Part shown: in pieces, positions 54,176 through 64,000 of the stretch | Numbering within the stretch: position 1 is the first letter of the stretch | Layout: every line of letters starts with the position of its first letter | Origin: Chionoecetes opilio | Taxonomy: Eukaryota > Arthropoda > Malacostraca > Decapoda > Majidae | Length of the DNA stretch: 64,000 bases | NCBI GenBank assembly: GCA_016584305.1 | Contig: JACEEZ010010165.1 | Location: 95,753 to 159,752, forward strand | Reading direction: 5' to 3' | Position numbers and translations under genes: made by a program | The notes under the pieces: model-generated | Database searches by the model: none | Seen by the model: only the letters and a program-made list of their open reading frames with translations | Told to the model about the DNA's origin: nothing

Positions 54176-56414
54176 ACGCTCGTAGCGCTAGTCTCGAGCG
54201 AACTCCTTTTCTTTGAGCCTCTAAGAACGGCGCGGGGTCACAGGAGGGTGAATGAAACGGGACTTGATTTTCTCGTCCGAGCAAGGGGACACAGGGATGT
54301 GGGGGAGGGTGTCGTCACTAGGGGTTGGAACGGGTCGGAGGAAACGGCGGTTTCGCCACCAGACGCGCCCACTAAGGAGACGCACCTCGAAGTCCCTGGT
54401 CGTGCCGCAGCCCATAACAACCCCGATCTTGTCCCAGCGGTGTGATGTCGGGTCTTGGACACGGACGGTCTGGCCGACACACAGCCTGGGTAGGGGGCGG
54501 GCATGCTGGTCGTACTGAGCCTTGACCTGCTCAGCACGGGCGGCAGCTCGGCTATCACAGTCCTCTGTGCGGGCCTGCCACTCCTCCGAGAAGGACTCAG
54601 GATGGGCAGGGACACAGGAGCGGAGCGGGTGGCCATAAAGTGTCATCGCAGGGGATCGTCCCGTGGAGTTAGGGGTGTTGCGAAGCTTCAGGAGACCCCT
54701 GTCGAAGTCTTCACTGTCGATGTTGCCGTTGGGCGCCGTCTTGAGGATGAGGTGTTTCACCGACTTGACGGCCGCCTCGGCGTGGCCATTAGACTGGGGT
54801 TAATGCGGCGAAGAAACCGCGTGGTAGACACCCCAGCGCTTCGTGAAGTTCCGGAAGGCAGTGCTGGTGAATTGGGGCCCGCCGTCAGTCCTGAGGCGGA
54901 GCGGGACACCAACATCCCGGAAGTACCGGCAGAAGAGCCGTATGGTGTGCGTGGCGGTAGTATCGGCCCCTCAGGGGACGACCACAGGCCACCCGGAGAG
55001 TCTGTCCGCGATGACCAGGAACGACTTCCCGGCGACGGAGAAAAAGTCTGCGGAGATGGACTCGGAAGGCCTGGAGGGGTGGTCGTCGCACAGTAGTGGC
55101 TCCTGTTGCTGACTGGGCTGTAGGATCTGGCATGGTTTGCAGGCTTGGACGGTGCTGGTAATGTCGGCATCGATACCTGGCCAGAAGACAGTCTGCTGTG
55201 CCCGGCGCTTCGTGGCTGCGACACCTCGGTGACTGTCGTGCAGCCGAGCAAGGGCGGCGGCGGGGACTGGCAGGAACCACAATTCTCTGGCCATACAGGA
55301 CCAGCTCCCCGTCTGCGTACAGGCAGTCACGGAATTTCCGTAGGGGAGTAGAGAGCTGTGCAGGGTGTACCGATTAGGAGGGAATCCTGACGTCACGCAG
55401 TCCCGTAGGGGGTTTGTACGACGGGTCTGTCGCTGCTGCGGCTCGGAGTTCCTGGATCGTCCTATCGACGTCTTGGTGTGGCGGATCGAGGTGTGAAGGG
55501 TCCTGATCCTGGTTGATGGCGTTGAGGGACACGACGCTCCTGAGGTGTGCTGCGGCTTCGGCGCACCAACTCGTTCTCATGGCGTGGGGCGGCTAACTGG
55601 GCTCGTGACAGGGCATCGGGGATGCAGAGCTGCTTCCCAGCACGCCACACGGCCGTAAATAGGTAGAGCGAAACCTTCTCCTTGAGGCGTTGGAGGCGAG
55701 GGTTCTCAACCGCGTCCAAGGTGTAGTGGTTGAGAATCGGGATCAGGGGTCGGTGGTCCGTCATCAACGTGAAGCTCTGTAGGCCTATCAAGTAAGGCCT
55801 GCACTTCGACATGGCCCAAGCGGCGGCGAGCAGCTCGTGTTCAATGGTGGCGTACCGGGTCTCGGCGTCAGCGAGGAATCTTGAGCCACACTGAACGAGG
55901 CATGTGCGTCCCTGGCCATGGTCTTGAAGAAGGGCGTAACCAAGCCCGTAGAGGCGAGAGGCGTCACTTTGAAGAATAACTGGAAATGCTGGGTCAAAGT
56001 GAGCGAGAATCGGCGGTCGAAGCAGCGCCGTCTTGACACGACTGAAGGCCTCGTCGTGATCAGGTGTCCAAGTAAATGTTCTTTTCGGTCTCATCAGGGG
56101 GCGGAGTGGCTGGGCGGCAGCGGCGATGGCTGGAGTGAACTCTGACAGCTGGTTCACCAGGCCCATGAATGAGCGGAGGTAAGTCAAGTTAGCGGGAGTC
56201 GCGAAGTCCCGGATGGCACTGACTCTGTCCTCATCCGCGGCCACGCCCTCAGCTGAGAGGTTATACCACTGATCTATATAACATGGATCGCGGATCTGGG
56301 CTAGCTGTGGCCGAGATACTGAAGTCACCAGCCGCCATCTTGTCATAACCAAAACAAATACATGGGCCGGCCAGGCAGTGGCTGGGGGTTGGCTGCTGGC
56401 ATGTGATAGCCTAT

Positions 56415-56525
56415 ATTACCACCTACTACTACTATTAACACCTACTACTACTACTACTATTACCACCTACTACTACTATTACCACCTACAACTACTATTA
56501 ACACCTATTACTACTACTACTAAAC
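56415..56525. repeat. (TAC)n-rich microsatellite
   Basis: CTACTACTACTATTA and ACCACCTACTACTA blocks. Confidence 0.85.
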
Positions 56526-56584
56526 TTCCAACCTAGTGCATCGTCGAACCTTCCAAGTCATTTATTTACGGTGATACACAGACA

Positions 56585-56908
56585 ACAGGTGTGTTGCGAG
56601 GCCGTACAGGTGTGTAGTGACAGGTGTGTTGCGAGGCCGTACAGGTGTGTAGTGACAGGTGTGTTGCGAGGCCGTACAGGTGTGTAGTGACAGGTGTCTT
56701 GCGAGGCCGTACAGGTGTATAGTGACAGGTGTGTTGCGAGGCCGTACAGGTGTGTAGTGACAGGTGTGTTGCGAGGCCGTACAGGTGTGTAGTGACAGGT
56801 GTCTTGCGAGGCCATACAGGTGTGTAGTGACAGGTGTGTTGCGAGGCCGTACAGGTGTGTAGTGACAGGTGTGTTGCGAGGCCGTACAGGCGTGTAGCGA
56901 CAGGGGTG
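56585..56908 (+). repeat. 35-bp minisatellite (about 9 copies)
   Basis: The unit is CAGGTGTGTTGCGAGGCCGT followed by ACAGGTGTGTAGTGA. It lies inside the 2.0-kb element. Confidence 0.92.
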
Positions 56909-57289
56909 GTGTATGTGGTAAAGCGAGAGGCTAAGAGTGCAGTGTTAGCCCCCGAGTGTGTGTGTGTGACCTAATGAGCGAACACGCAGTTCTCGTCCAC
57001 TATAACGGCGCCAGCCCCGTACCGCCGCGGCCACGGGTACGGCGCGGGCCACAGTGGTCCATAGAAGCTACTCTCGGGTATTACAGGAAGTTTAAATTAA
57101 TCAAAAACCTTTGGCCTAATCAAAAAACCTTTCTTAATTAGGTATATTGAATTGAAAGTAGTTAGTTTCGTACAGTGATTTTGAGTATTTTTGTACATAC
57201 CTGGTCGTTTCGTAACTCTAGTAGTCAAGTTCAACTCTGAGCTGAGTGTACGAAACGACTATGGTTTCATATAGACTACGAAACAACTT

Positions 57290-57700
57290 TTGGTAATAAT
57301 GGACGAGAGTTTTGCGGTCGTTTTAAGAGACAGCAACTATTTTTTCTTGGCCTACAATAGGTGCTTGTTGCAATGGGAGATAGTTTTATTTTACGCAACC
57401 CCACCCCCCAAAAAAAAAAATAATAATATTAATGAAACCTAACCTAACCTTATAGGTTTTAATGAAACCTAACCTAGCTAACCTTAAAGGTTTTAATGAA
57501 ACCTAACCTAACCTTATAGGTTTTAATGAAACCTAACCTAACCTTAAAGGTTTTAATGAAACCTAACCCAACCTTATAGGTTGTAATGAAACCTAACCTA
57601 ACTTTAACCACAAGTATAATTTTTTTTTTTTTTTTTCTTCCGCAAAATAAAGCTATCTCCATTAGAACAAGCACCGCTTATTAGGAAGCGCTATGATCAT
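57290..57700. mobile_element. MITE family X copy with telomere-like 30-bp repeats
   Basis: Inverse arms AATAGGTGCTTGTTGCAATG (about 57355) and its complement near 57655-57685 flank an array of AAACCTAACCTAACCTTATA + GGTTTTAATG (57430-57610, about 5-6 copies). The leading GGTAATAATGGACGAGAGTT is shared with 44559. The element is nested inside the 2.0-kb insertion. Confidence 0.6.
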
Positions 57701-57884
57701 TTGTATCATAACCGCACTCAGGTCTGCTTCCGTTCCCCACTAATTGTTAACAAGAATAAAAATATATACTTATATCTATATCTATTTATATAAAAAAAAG
57801 TATACCATATCCACCTTTATTTTTTTTAACTAGTAGTGGATGACTGGAGTGGGTAGATGGATTAAGAGTGGATGGGCTGGGTGG

Positions 57885-57959
57885 GGAGTGGGTGTGTGTG
57901 TGGTGTGGGTGTGGGTGGGTGTGTGTGGTGGGTGTGTGGGTGTGGGTGGGTGTGTGGGT

Positions 57960-57997
<38 letters not shown>

Positions 57998-58022
57998 TGG
58001 GTGCGTGTGTGTGTGTGTGGTG
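57885..58022. repeat. (GT)n microsatellite
   Basis: GTGTGTGGGTG-type runs, then a pure GT stretch at about 57962-57996. Confidence 0.95.
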
Positions 58023-58083
58023 TTCCTCACAGGTGGAAAGATTTGCCACTTCCAGGTCCTGGTCTGTTTGTACAGGACATAGC

Positions 58084-58170
58084 AGCACAGCTTGGTATGA
58101 CGAGGCGATAACACAGCCAGACAGCAAGCACAGCTTGGCATGACGAGGCGATAACACAGCCAGACAGCAA
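58084..58170 (+). repeat. 43-bp tandem duplication
   Basis: Two copies of AGCACAGCTTGGTATGACGA + GGCGATAACACAGCCAGACAGCA. Confidence 0.85.
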
Positions 58171-59447
58171 CGCGAGCCGCAGAAACAAGGCTTTGTTTTG
58201 GTTACGGCAAGATGGCGGACAGTTGGAACCAGTACTGAGCCAGGCTTCCGCGATCCATGTTATATAGATCAGTGGGTTATACCCGCAGAAGCTCACACTA
58301 GGCGCGGCGACCACAAACTTGTCCTTGTTAAGTGTGATCCCGTACTTGCGACATCTAGTGAGCATCTGGTGAATACGTTGGAGGTGTGTGGGGAAGTCGT
58401 CGTCGAAGAGGAGAATGTCGTCAACCACCTTAACGCAGTTATCTACACCCTGCAGGGCCAGGTCGCCGCGGAGACAGTAAGCGTCACCGGTAGCCGAGAA
58501 ACCCATGGGACCTCTGCAGTGTTGAAAGCGGCCGTATGGTGTGATAAAGGTTGGCAGGTGTTGGTCGTCCTCGTGTAGTTTCAACTGCCAGTACCCGCAC
58601 AAGGCGTCCGCTGTGGTGAAAAATCGCGCTGACGGGTTGACACTGCGGACAGCGGTGAATGGAGTTGGGGCAGGATGTGTTGGGTGGGCCACTTGAGAGT
58701 TGAGTTTCGTCAAGTCAACCGTGATTCTCACGCCTTTATCCTTAGCCACGACGACTAGCGGGTGACACCACTCAGAAGGGTCGTCACCGGCAGGCTTGAT
58801 GATTCCCTGACGTGTCATCGACTCAAGTTCCTCCTGAACTTGATGCTGGAAAGCGAAGGGAACCTGCCTCGGTGTGTGAATGGCGTATGGTACGGCTCCC
58901 TCCTTCACGTGAATCCTCATGGGTTTGCCCACCATGGGTTTCAGAGGAGACTGTTTGAGATCCGCCTTGGAGAGTAACACGTCCGAGAACTCGCGCAGAA
59001 AGTGCGCCCGTGCAGCTGACGGGGACGTGGTAGGAGTGAGAGTCATCTCAGCGCATCTGTTGACGTGCTTGACCTCCAATAGTGGCTTCGGGAAGGCAGG
59101 TGAAATGATAGCCAGCTCCATGCAGTGGCCGTAGGACAGGAGGGGCGTTTGAATACCCTCGTGCACCTGTATCTTGGCGGTACAAGATTTCCCGTGGAGC
59201 CATAAAGTAGCGTAAAAACATCCCACAGCAGGTGTCATTACTGACCCATCCGCTGTCAGCGTAGTAGTGGACGGTAGAGGCTGTAGGCTGCTGAGGGGGA
59301 TGTGAAGCATTTGCAGGTGTCTCGTGCCGATGACAGTGACGTCGGCGCCTGTGTCTGGTAACATCTGGAGCCTTGAAGTGGACTCGCCGTGCACCAGGTG
59401 TACGCAGACCGGAGTGGGAGTCATGGCGCTGGAAGGTGAGACATCTG

Positions 59448-60850
59448 TTAGACTACGACAGTTGCTGTATTTACGCCTTGGGGAGGTGATGCGCGACCAG
59501 CGTTTAAAGCGCCACCCTGGCCATCGTGGCTAGGCATGTTGCGGCAGAACCTGTCGTAGTGGCCAGTCCTGGTGCAGAGGCGGCATTGGGCTGTCTTGGC
59601 GGGACATTTGTCAGCCCCCGCCCAATGACCTTGACGGCCGCAGTTATAGCAAGACGCATTCCTGGCCGGACACTTAGGGCCATGACGCCGCGCACAGGAC
59701 TGGCAGGGGTGAACAGGGCTGGGAACCGCTGTTCTATGTTGAGTCTTCACGCGCTGGCCTGAAGGTGGTTGTTGAGGTGAATGAGGCGTCTTGTCGTGGC
59801 GCCTGCCTTTCTTGTAAGTAGACATGGCGCGAAGCTGGCTTGGGGACGAGTATATAGCGGAGGCTGTATGACGGGTGGCTTGGAAAGGAACGGCAACAGG
59901 TGACCACGTCTTGAAGAGAAGCGCCTGTGTCGAGGGAGATAAGGCGTTGAATCAGCTCTCCATCTCGCACACCCATAAGCAGAACCATTTTCAATTGGAT
60001 CTCCGCGCACGTCATAGCATTACCAGTACACAAGTCGACCTCCTCTGCCAGGTTCTTCAGGCGTACGAAGAAATCGGAGAATGACTCGCCGTCAGCCTGC
60101 TTACAGCACAGTAATTCTCGACGGCGTAGTGCTTCATTTCGTTGACTCTTGAAGTGGGACTGTAGGGTGTCTAAGACCTCTGTCACAGTCAAGGAAGTGT
60201 CAGGTGCGATCCCTAGGGTGTGTTCTAGGATCCTTTGTACGTCCAGTGACACAGCCATCCGCAGCTGGATGAGTTGCTTGTGTCGTGGCAGCCTCTGTGA
60301 ATCCAGCATGGTTGAGTAATCTTCCCACAGACGACGCCACTGCCGGAAAACTTGGAAGGAAGAATCGGCCAGCAACGTCGGTGGACTGTGGGCCACATGC
60401 TTGCCAGCGGAAGTCGCGACGGTGGGCGTGGCAGCCACAGGAGAGGCCAAGGATAGTATATATCTATATACTATCCTTGGGAGAGGCGGTGAGCGAGGCG
60501 GTGGTCGTGACAGGGGGGGTAGGGGAGGCAGGCCGCGCGCTGGCCGAAGCCTGTGGAGGAGACAGGAGTGTGACAAGGACTTGGAACCGTGAATCCTCCT
60601 CCTTTCTCCTGGCCTCGTTGTCACGTAATCGTCTCTCCTCATCACGCTGGCACCTCTCCTCTTCATCCTGGATGCGTCGGTTATCAGCTGATAACCGGGA
60701 CTCCTCCAAATGGCGAATCAAACTTGATATCGCGTCCCCCGGTAGCGGGGATGAATGTGTTGTGTTTAGTGGTTCAAAGGGTGGGGAAGCTATTTCCTCT
60801 CCGTCATCCTCCGAGCCGTTTGCCGCGGGTGACAGAACGGGGAATGACAT
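59448..60850 (-). pseudogene. gag: Gypsy gag (capsid/nucleocapsid), frameshifted
   Basis: Starts at ATG 60850 (MSFPVLSPAANGSEDDG) with a charged coiled region (RRIQDEEERCQRDEERRLRD). The capsid-like part (FRQWRRLWEDYSTMLD, LLCCKQADGESFSDFFVRLK) is in another frame at 59734-60440. The nucleocapsid part (59448-59825) is in a third frame, with CCHC knuckles CYNCGRQGHWAGADKC (one extra spacer residue) and CRLCTRTGHYDRFC. The first frame change coincides exactly with the 34-bp palindrome at 60447-60480 plus a 6-bp duplication (40 nt added). The second lies at about 59740-59820. Gag would package the element RNA in cytoplasmic particles. Confidence 0.85.
60447..60480. mobile_element. 34-bp perfect palindrome inserted in gag
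   Basis: CCAAGGATAGTATATAT followed by its inverse, flanked on both sides by GAGAGG. It behaves like a tiny insertion with a 6-bp duplication. Confidence 0.6.
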
Positions 60851-61291
60851 CTTGAAGGGAGACACTAATTTCTAAAGATAACCACCGTACGTGGAATATC
60901 AAGAACACAGGAATTTGGTTGTGTGTGTATGGTGCGGTGTGTGTGTGTGTGTGTATGTGTGTGGCGTTGGAGCGGGGTGGGTGAGAAGGTCTCTAGCCGC
61001 CCGCACCTGGTTGCAAGGTCAGCCGTACCAAGCGGCGAACCGATGAACAATCAACAGAGCCCCGGTACAAAAAACGCACACTGAAAAAACACACACAGCA
61101 CTTATAATACACCGGTTACCCCCTACCATCAAACGCAGTCCACGCGCCTTACGTCTGTCTACGGGCACACGAACACACGATGCTGGAGATGAAGTAAATC
61201 CAAGGAAGAAGCGTGGGTCGGTGAAGAGAATGCCTCGTGACGTCCAGGCGGGAATCGTTGGAATAGCGGGAGTCGCTCCCCGTCTCTAAGT

Positions 61292-61311
61292 TCTTGTAAC
61301 TCAGTGCGCCA
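61292..61311 (-). other. Primer binding site
   Basis: Directly inside the 5' LTR the minus strand reads TGGCGCACTGAGTTACAAGA. The TGG start fits pairing with the CCA end of a host tRNA. The tRNA species was not determined. Confidence 0.65.
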
Positions 61312-61575
61312 TGGTGCTCGTGGTTTTGCAGTGATGACCGGAGTGGTCGAGGGGAGGTTATCCAAAGAAGAAGCGAGCAATCTTCCGTAGGTGTAGTTTA
61401 TTCTTAGAACAGAGATAGGCCAAGTCACACCAGCGTGGGGGGCTGGTGTTAGCGATAAGGCCACAGGGCAGCGGCGACGCAGTGCGCGCTGTTGTCATGT
61501 CTCATACAGTGTTGCAACATAGCATGTATGTGTAGGAATTATTAAGGCATGAATATCACATATCACATATCCACA
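61312..61575 (-). repeat. 5' LTR of the Gypsy element
   Basis: 264 bp, starts TGTGGATATGTG on the minus strand. Confidence 0.9.
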
Positions 61576-61609
61576 GTAACGTAGCAAAAACGTAATGGGA
61601 TGTAGAAAA

Positions 61610-61625
61610 ATTATATATATATAAT

Positions 61626-61685
<60 letters not shown>

Positions 61686-61740
61686 ATAATATATATATTA
61701 AAATTATTATATATTATATATAAAATATATATATATATAT
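61610..61740. repeat. (AT)n microsatellite
   Basis: AT runs with short ATT interruptions. Confidence 0.95.
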
Positions 61741-61741
61741 A

Positions 61742-62063
61742 CAGCAAGTATTATTTTATCCGCCCTTGGGGGGACCGAAGGTAGGTCGGATAATTGGAAT
61801 AGTCGGATGTTCGGATATACAGTAACCATAAACGTAAGGCAAATTAGTATAGAACATAAAAGATGCAGCTCTGAAGGCCGATCAGTGTTATACGCGAAAG
61901 TTAAATTCATGCATAAATAAAGCCACAAATCAAGTTTTCTAAAAACTAAAAAAAAAACGAAAGTAAAAATAAATGGCCAAAACAAGACACAATGTGGTGG
62001 TGAAAAAAGTCGGTTGTTTGGACAAGTCGGATGTTTGGAGGTCGGATGTTGAGAATTTGGCTG
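61742..62063. mobile_element. TA-flanked MITE (second copy of the 790-1090 family)
   Basis: Reverse complement of 790-1090, with CAGCAAGTATTATTTTATCC at one end and CAGCCAAATTCTCAACATCC (inverted) at the other, flanked by TA. Internal GTCGGATGTT repeats lie near both ends. Confidence 0.75.
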
Positions 62064-62307
62064 TATATATATATAGGTTGTGAAAAGGTGATGGAACGTG
62101 TTAAAAAGGTAGTGCAAACGTTGTTGAAACGTGCAAATGGTTCCCAAAATGTTGTAGAAAGGTTGTCAGTTAAGTAGTGAAATACGTAGTTAGGACGCAC
62201 CTGGGAGTCCACACAAATACGTACTGGCTACGTATCTTTGCTACATAAAAGTTACAAAACCGCTACCTTTATACTACGTAGAAAATACGTAAGTGTGTTA
62301 GCTGGGT
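62064..62307. other. Sequence ending in a GTTAGCTGGG terminus
   Basis: TACGTA-rich (CTACGTA, AATACGTA) sequence ending GTTAGCTGGG at 62297-62306, the same end as the element at 50508-52284. No left end was found. Confidence 0.35.
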
Positions 62308-62655
62308 ACCCATCACCCCACACCCATTCGCTCACCCATTTCCCTTGTCTGGCACATTCACCTTTTTGGCATTAAATCAATCAAACAACCCTTTCCCATC
62401 CCCCCCAACCCATTCAACTCACCATACCCATCCACCCCCACCCATTCACTCACCCATTACCCATCACCCCCCACCCATTCACTCACCCATTACCAATCAC
62501 CCCACACCCATTCACTCACCCATCACCCCACACCCATTACCCATCACTCCCACCCCTTCACTCATCCATTACCCATCACCCCCAGCCCATTCACTCACCC
62601 ATTACCCCTCACCCCCAACCATTCACCACCATTACCATCACCCCAACCCATCACC
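62308..62655 (+). repeat. CCCATT/CACCC-rich minisatellite
   Basis: Irregular units of roughly 31-33 bp: CCCATTCACTCACCCATTAC + CCATCACCCC. Confidence 0.85.
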
Positions 62656-62657
62656 CA

Positions 62658-62658
62658 N
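62658..62658. other. Ambiguous base N (possible assembly join)
   Basis: The only N in the window, lying exactly where the minisatellite changes abruptly to truncated Gypsy sequence. Confidence 0.8.
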
Positions 62659-63458
62659 GGGGGTTTTTCCAAAAAGGTGGGGAAGCTTTTTCCCTCTTCG
62701 CATCCTCCGAGCCGCGAGCCGCGGGGAATGGCATCTTAAAGGGGAGAACTAGTTTCAAAAAATATCCACCGTACGTGGAATATAAAAAACACAGGAATTG
62801 TGGGTTGTGTGTATATGGTGGTGGTGTGTGTTTGTGTGTGTGTGTGGCGTTGGAGCGGGGGGGTGAGAAGGGGGGGGGGGTTCTAGCCGCCCGCCCGCAC
62901 CTGGTTTCAAGGTCAGCCGTTTCAAAGCGGCGAGCCGATAAACAACCAACAGGACCCCGGTACAAAAACGCACACTGAAAAAACACACACAGCACTTATA
63001 ATACACCGGTTGACCCTACCGTCATACGCAGCAGTCCACAGCCTTACGTCTGTTCACAGGCACACGAGCACACGTCGCTGGTGAAGTAATCCAGGGAGAA
63101 AGCGTGTGTTCGGTGGAGAGATGCCTCGAGGACGGGAGTCAAGGCGGTGGTCATGTGGAAAATGGCGGGAGTCGCGCCTCGTCTCTGTGTTCTTGTCTAT
63201 CAGTGCGCCATGGTTGCTCGTTAGTTGCAGTGATGACCGAGTGGTTGAGGGAGGTTATCCAAGAAGAGAAGCGAGCAATCTTCCGTAGGTAGTTTATTCC
63301 AAGAACAAGAGATAGGTCTGATCACACCAGCGGAGGGCTGGTGTTTGGCGACCATGACGCCAGGGAGACGACTGATTACATGGTGCTGGAGGCAGTGCAC
63401 TGTTGCCACATAAACAATATTGTTTTAATTAGGAGCATTATCTCACATTTAATCCACA
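62659..63458 (-). mobile_element. Truncated second Gypsy copy (5' LTR, leader, gag start)
   Basis: Matches 60790-61575: gag start (MPFPAARGSED...), the (GT)n leader, CAAACCAGGTGCGGGCGG-type leader text, PBS-adjacent CAGTGCGCCA and an LTR at 63211-63458. It is more diverged than the full copy. The rest of the element is missing beyond the N. Confidence 0.8.
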
Positions 63459-63465
63459 TATATAT

Positions 63466-63525
<60 letters not shown>

Positions 63526-63545
63526 ATATATAATATATAATATGC
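63459..63545. repeat. (AT)n microsatellite
   Basis: AT runs directly abutting the LTR end. Confidence 0.95.
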
Positions 63546-63579
63546 ATTCTGCGGAATGAAAATACAAAAATACTTCTGA

Positions 63580-64000
63580 CGTGACCCGCCGTCATTATGG
63601 AATGCGCTACCAAGGTATGTAAAACTTTCCAAGATCTCAATGTGCTCGCCGCACGTATGAACAGACTGTACTGTTTCATCTAGTAAGCCTCCAAACACCT
63701 GGACCTTGGTCTTAAGCCAGGAGACCTCATGTCCCAAAGGCTTTGACTCCTTGTGCAACGCCTCGAGAGCCTCACCAGGACCTCCAGCGACTCAGCAAAG
63801 ATTATTGCATCATCGGCAAAAACAACATCAGTGATCTTGGTGTTGCCGAGGGATGCTCCACAATCACTTTGATCTACAACTTTGCTAAATACCCAGTCCA
63901 TACAAGCGTTGAAAAGTGATGGGGCAAGGACGCACCCTTGCCTCACTCCTGTATTAACAGGAAAAAAGCTGGATACACCTCCCCAGCACTTCACAGCACT
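63580..64000 (-). pseudogene. RTE-like LINE fragment, runs off the window
   Basis: RT palm segment with GVRQGCVLAPSLFNACMDW, the intact FADDAIIFAES motif and FTYLGSAFHNDGG. At least one frameshift separates two frames near 63680-63758. The 3' part is missing, replaced by the AT microsatellite. The 5' part lies outside the window. Confidence 0.85.

Larger units (their letters stand above)
56266..58275. mobile_element. 2.0-kb TIR element inserted into pol
   Basis: Ends CCACTGATCTATATAACATG and its exact inverse are flanked by the 6-bp duplication GTTATA (56260-56265 and 58276-58281). Removing it restores the RT reading FCGY-NLSAEG. TIRs are near-perfect for about 30 bp and similar, with gaps, to about 90 bp (GCCATCTTG near both inner edges). 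No transposase. The cargo is almost entirely tandem repeats. A 6-bp duplication is unusual (for example IS3EU- or Dada-type elements), so the superfamily is left open. Confidence 0.85.
54221..59424 (-). pseudogene. pol: Gypsy pol polyprotein (PR-RT-RNaseH-IN), interrupted
   Basis: The first frame starts at ATG 59424. The aspartic protease motif is DTGADVTVIG at residues 24-33. RT runs from about residue 160, with TTADALCGYWQLKLHEDD and the catalytic VVDDILLF at 333-340, then VSFCGY, where a 2.0-kb element (56266-58275) interrupts it. It resumes as NLSAEGVAADEDRVSAI, then RNase H (ILQSDASRLYGLGYALLQD, ATIEHELLAAAWA, LMTDHRPL; 55462-56265). Integrase follows in other frames (54221-55396): HHCC region (LHDSHRGV...CKPCQ), core Asp (SADFFSVAGKSFLVIADR), RTDGGPQF, a Glu-bearing SNGHAEAAVKS and a C-terminal domain. 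pol lies in the -1 frame relative to gag, the usual Gypsy arrangement. Host-cell role: replication of the element only. Confidence 0.88.
53885..61575 (-). mobile_element. Gypsy/Ty3-type LTR retrotransposon (7.7 kb)
   Basis: Two near-identical LTRs (53885-54160 and 61312-61575) begin with TGG and end CATATCCACA on the plus strand and are flanked by the same 5-bp target duplication GTAAC (53880-53884, 61576-61580). Reading the minus strand, the order is 5' LTR, PBS, gag, protease, RT, RNase H, integrase, PPT, 3' LTR. The gene order PR-RT-RH-IN defines the Gypsy group. No env-like ORF fits between integrase and the 3' LTR (only about 60 bp). Several frameshifts and a 2.0-kb insertion inactivate it. 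High LTR identity argues for a relatively recent insertion. Confidence 0.92.

Noticed and set aside
54165..54500. Possible env gene of the Gypsy element
   Set aside because: Integrase ends at 54221 and the 3' LTR starts at 54160. Plus-strand ORFs here are shadows of integrase.
54503..55096. 197-residue plus-strand ORF
   Set aside because: It overlaps integrase on the opposite strand and has no independent domain. It is a shadow frame in GC-rich coding sequence.
57830..58157. His/Thr/Pro-rich ORFs on both strands
   Set aside because: Translations of the (GT)n tract.

Overview
The window is non-coding-rich animal DNA. It has no operons, ribosome-binding sites or dense ORFs, but it is full of nested transposable elements, minisatellites, (AT)n and (GA)n microsatellites and tRNA-derived SINEs, plus a few C2H2 zinc-finger ORFs. 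A large repeat-rich arthropod genome, perhaps a decapod crustacean, fits best: TTAGG-type strings occur, and pogo/Tigger-like, Merlin, piggyBac-like, Gypsy and RTE-like elements coexist. The species call is inference. Several stretches (about 10.36-12.3, 16.2-16.6, 17.1-21.9 and 47.1-50.1 kb) have homopolymer-type indels that suggest unpolished long-read sequence, so single frameshifts there are weak evidence.

Layout, 0-17 kb. A pogo/Tigger-like element (261-1940) carries nested MITEs. Next comes a roughly 7.9-kb giant inverted repeat (2763-10708). Its outer arms are arrays of a 34-bp satellite (about 93 copies left, 18 right, opposite orientation). Its inner part holds palindromic MITEs, a LINE 3' fragment and a 69-bp minisatellite. 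After it come a TTAA MITE, a 77-bp repeat array, a probable tRNA-Val-derived SINE and a 30-bp minisatellite.

17.1-34.2 kb. A 6.26-kb unit is repeated head to tail: A, B and a partial C. A full unit contains a Tigger-like transposon invaded by an RTE-like LINE, a small coiled-coil ORF, a SINE head, remains of a second LINE, and a ten-finger C2H2 gene on the minus strand. Unit C lacks the LINE and preserves its empty target site. C ends in a TTAA-flanked piggyBac-like element that carries its own LINE copy with a clear target-site duplication.

34.2-53.9 kb. This is a mosaic of TA-flanked Tigger-like elements, two further SINE or hAT-like pieces, a long-TIR element, telomere-like inverted minisatellites, a degenerate Merlin (ISXO2-like) transposase, a degraded but long LINE, and a zinc-finger array split by a 1.78-kb TIR element.

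53.9-64 kb. A 7.7-kb Gypsy/Ty3-type LTR retrotransposon on the minus strand has 5-bp target duplications, a PBS, a PPT, gag and pol, and no env. Its reverse transcriptase is split by a 2.0-kb TIR element. A second, truncated Gypsy copy and another LINE fragment close the window. The only candidates for host protein-coding sequence are the zinc-finger ORFs; everything else recognisable is mobile DNA or its decay products.
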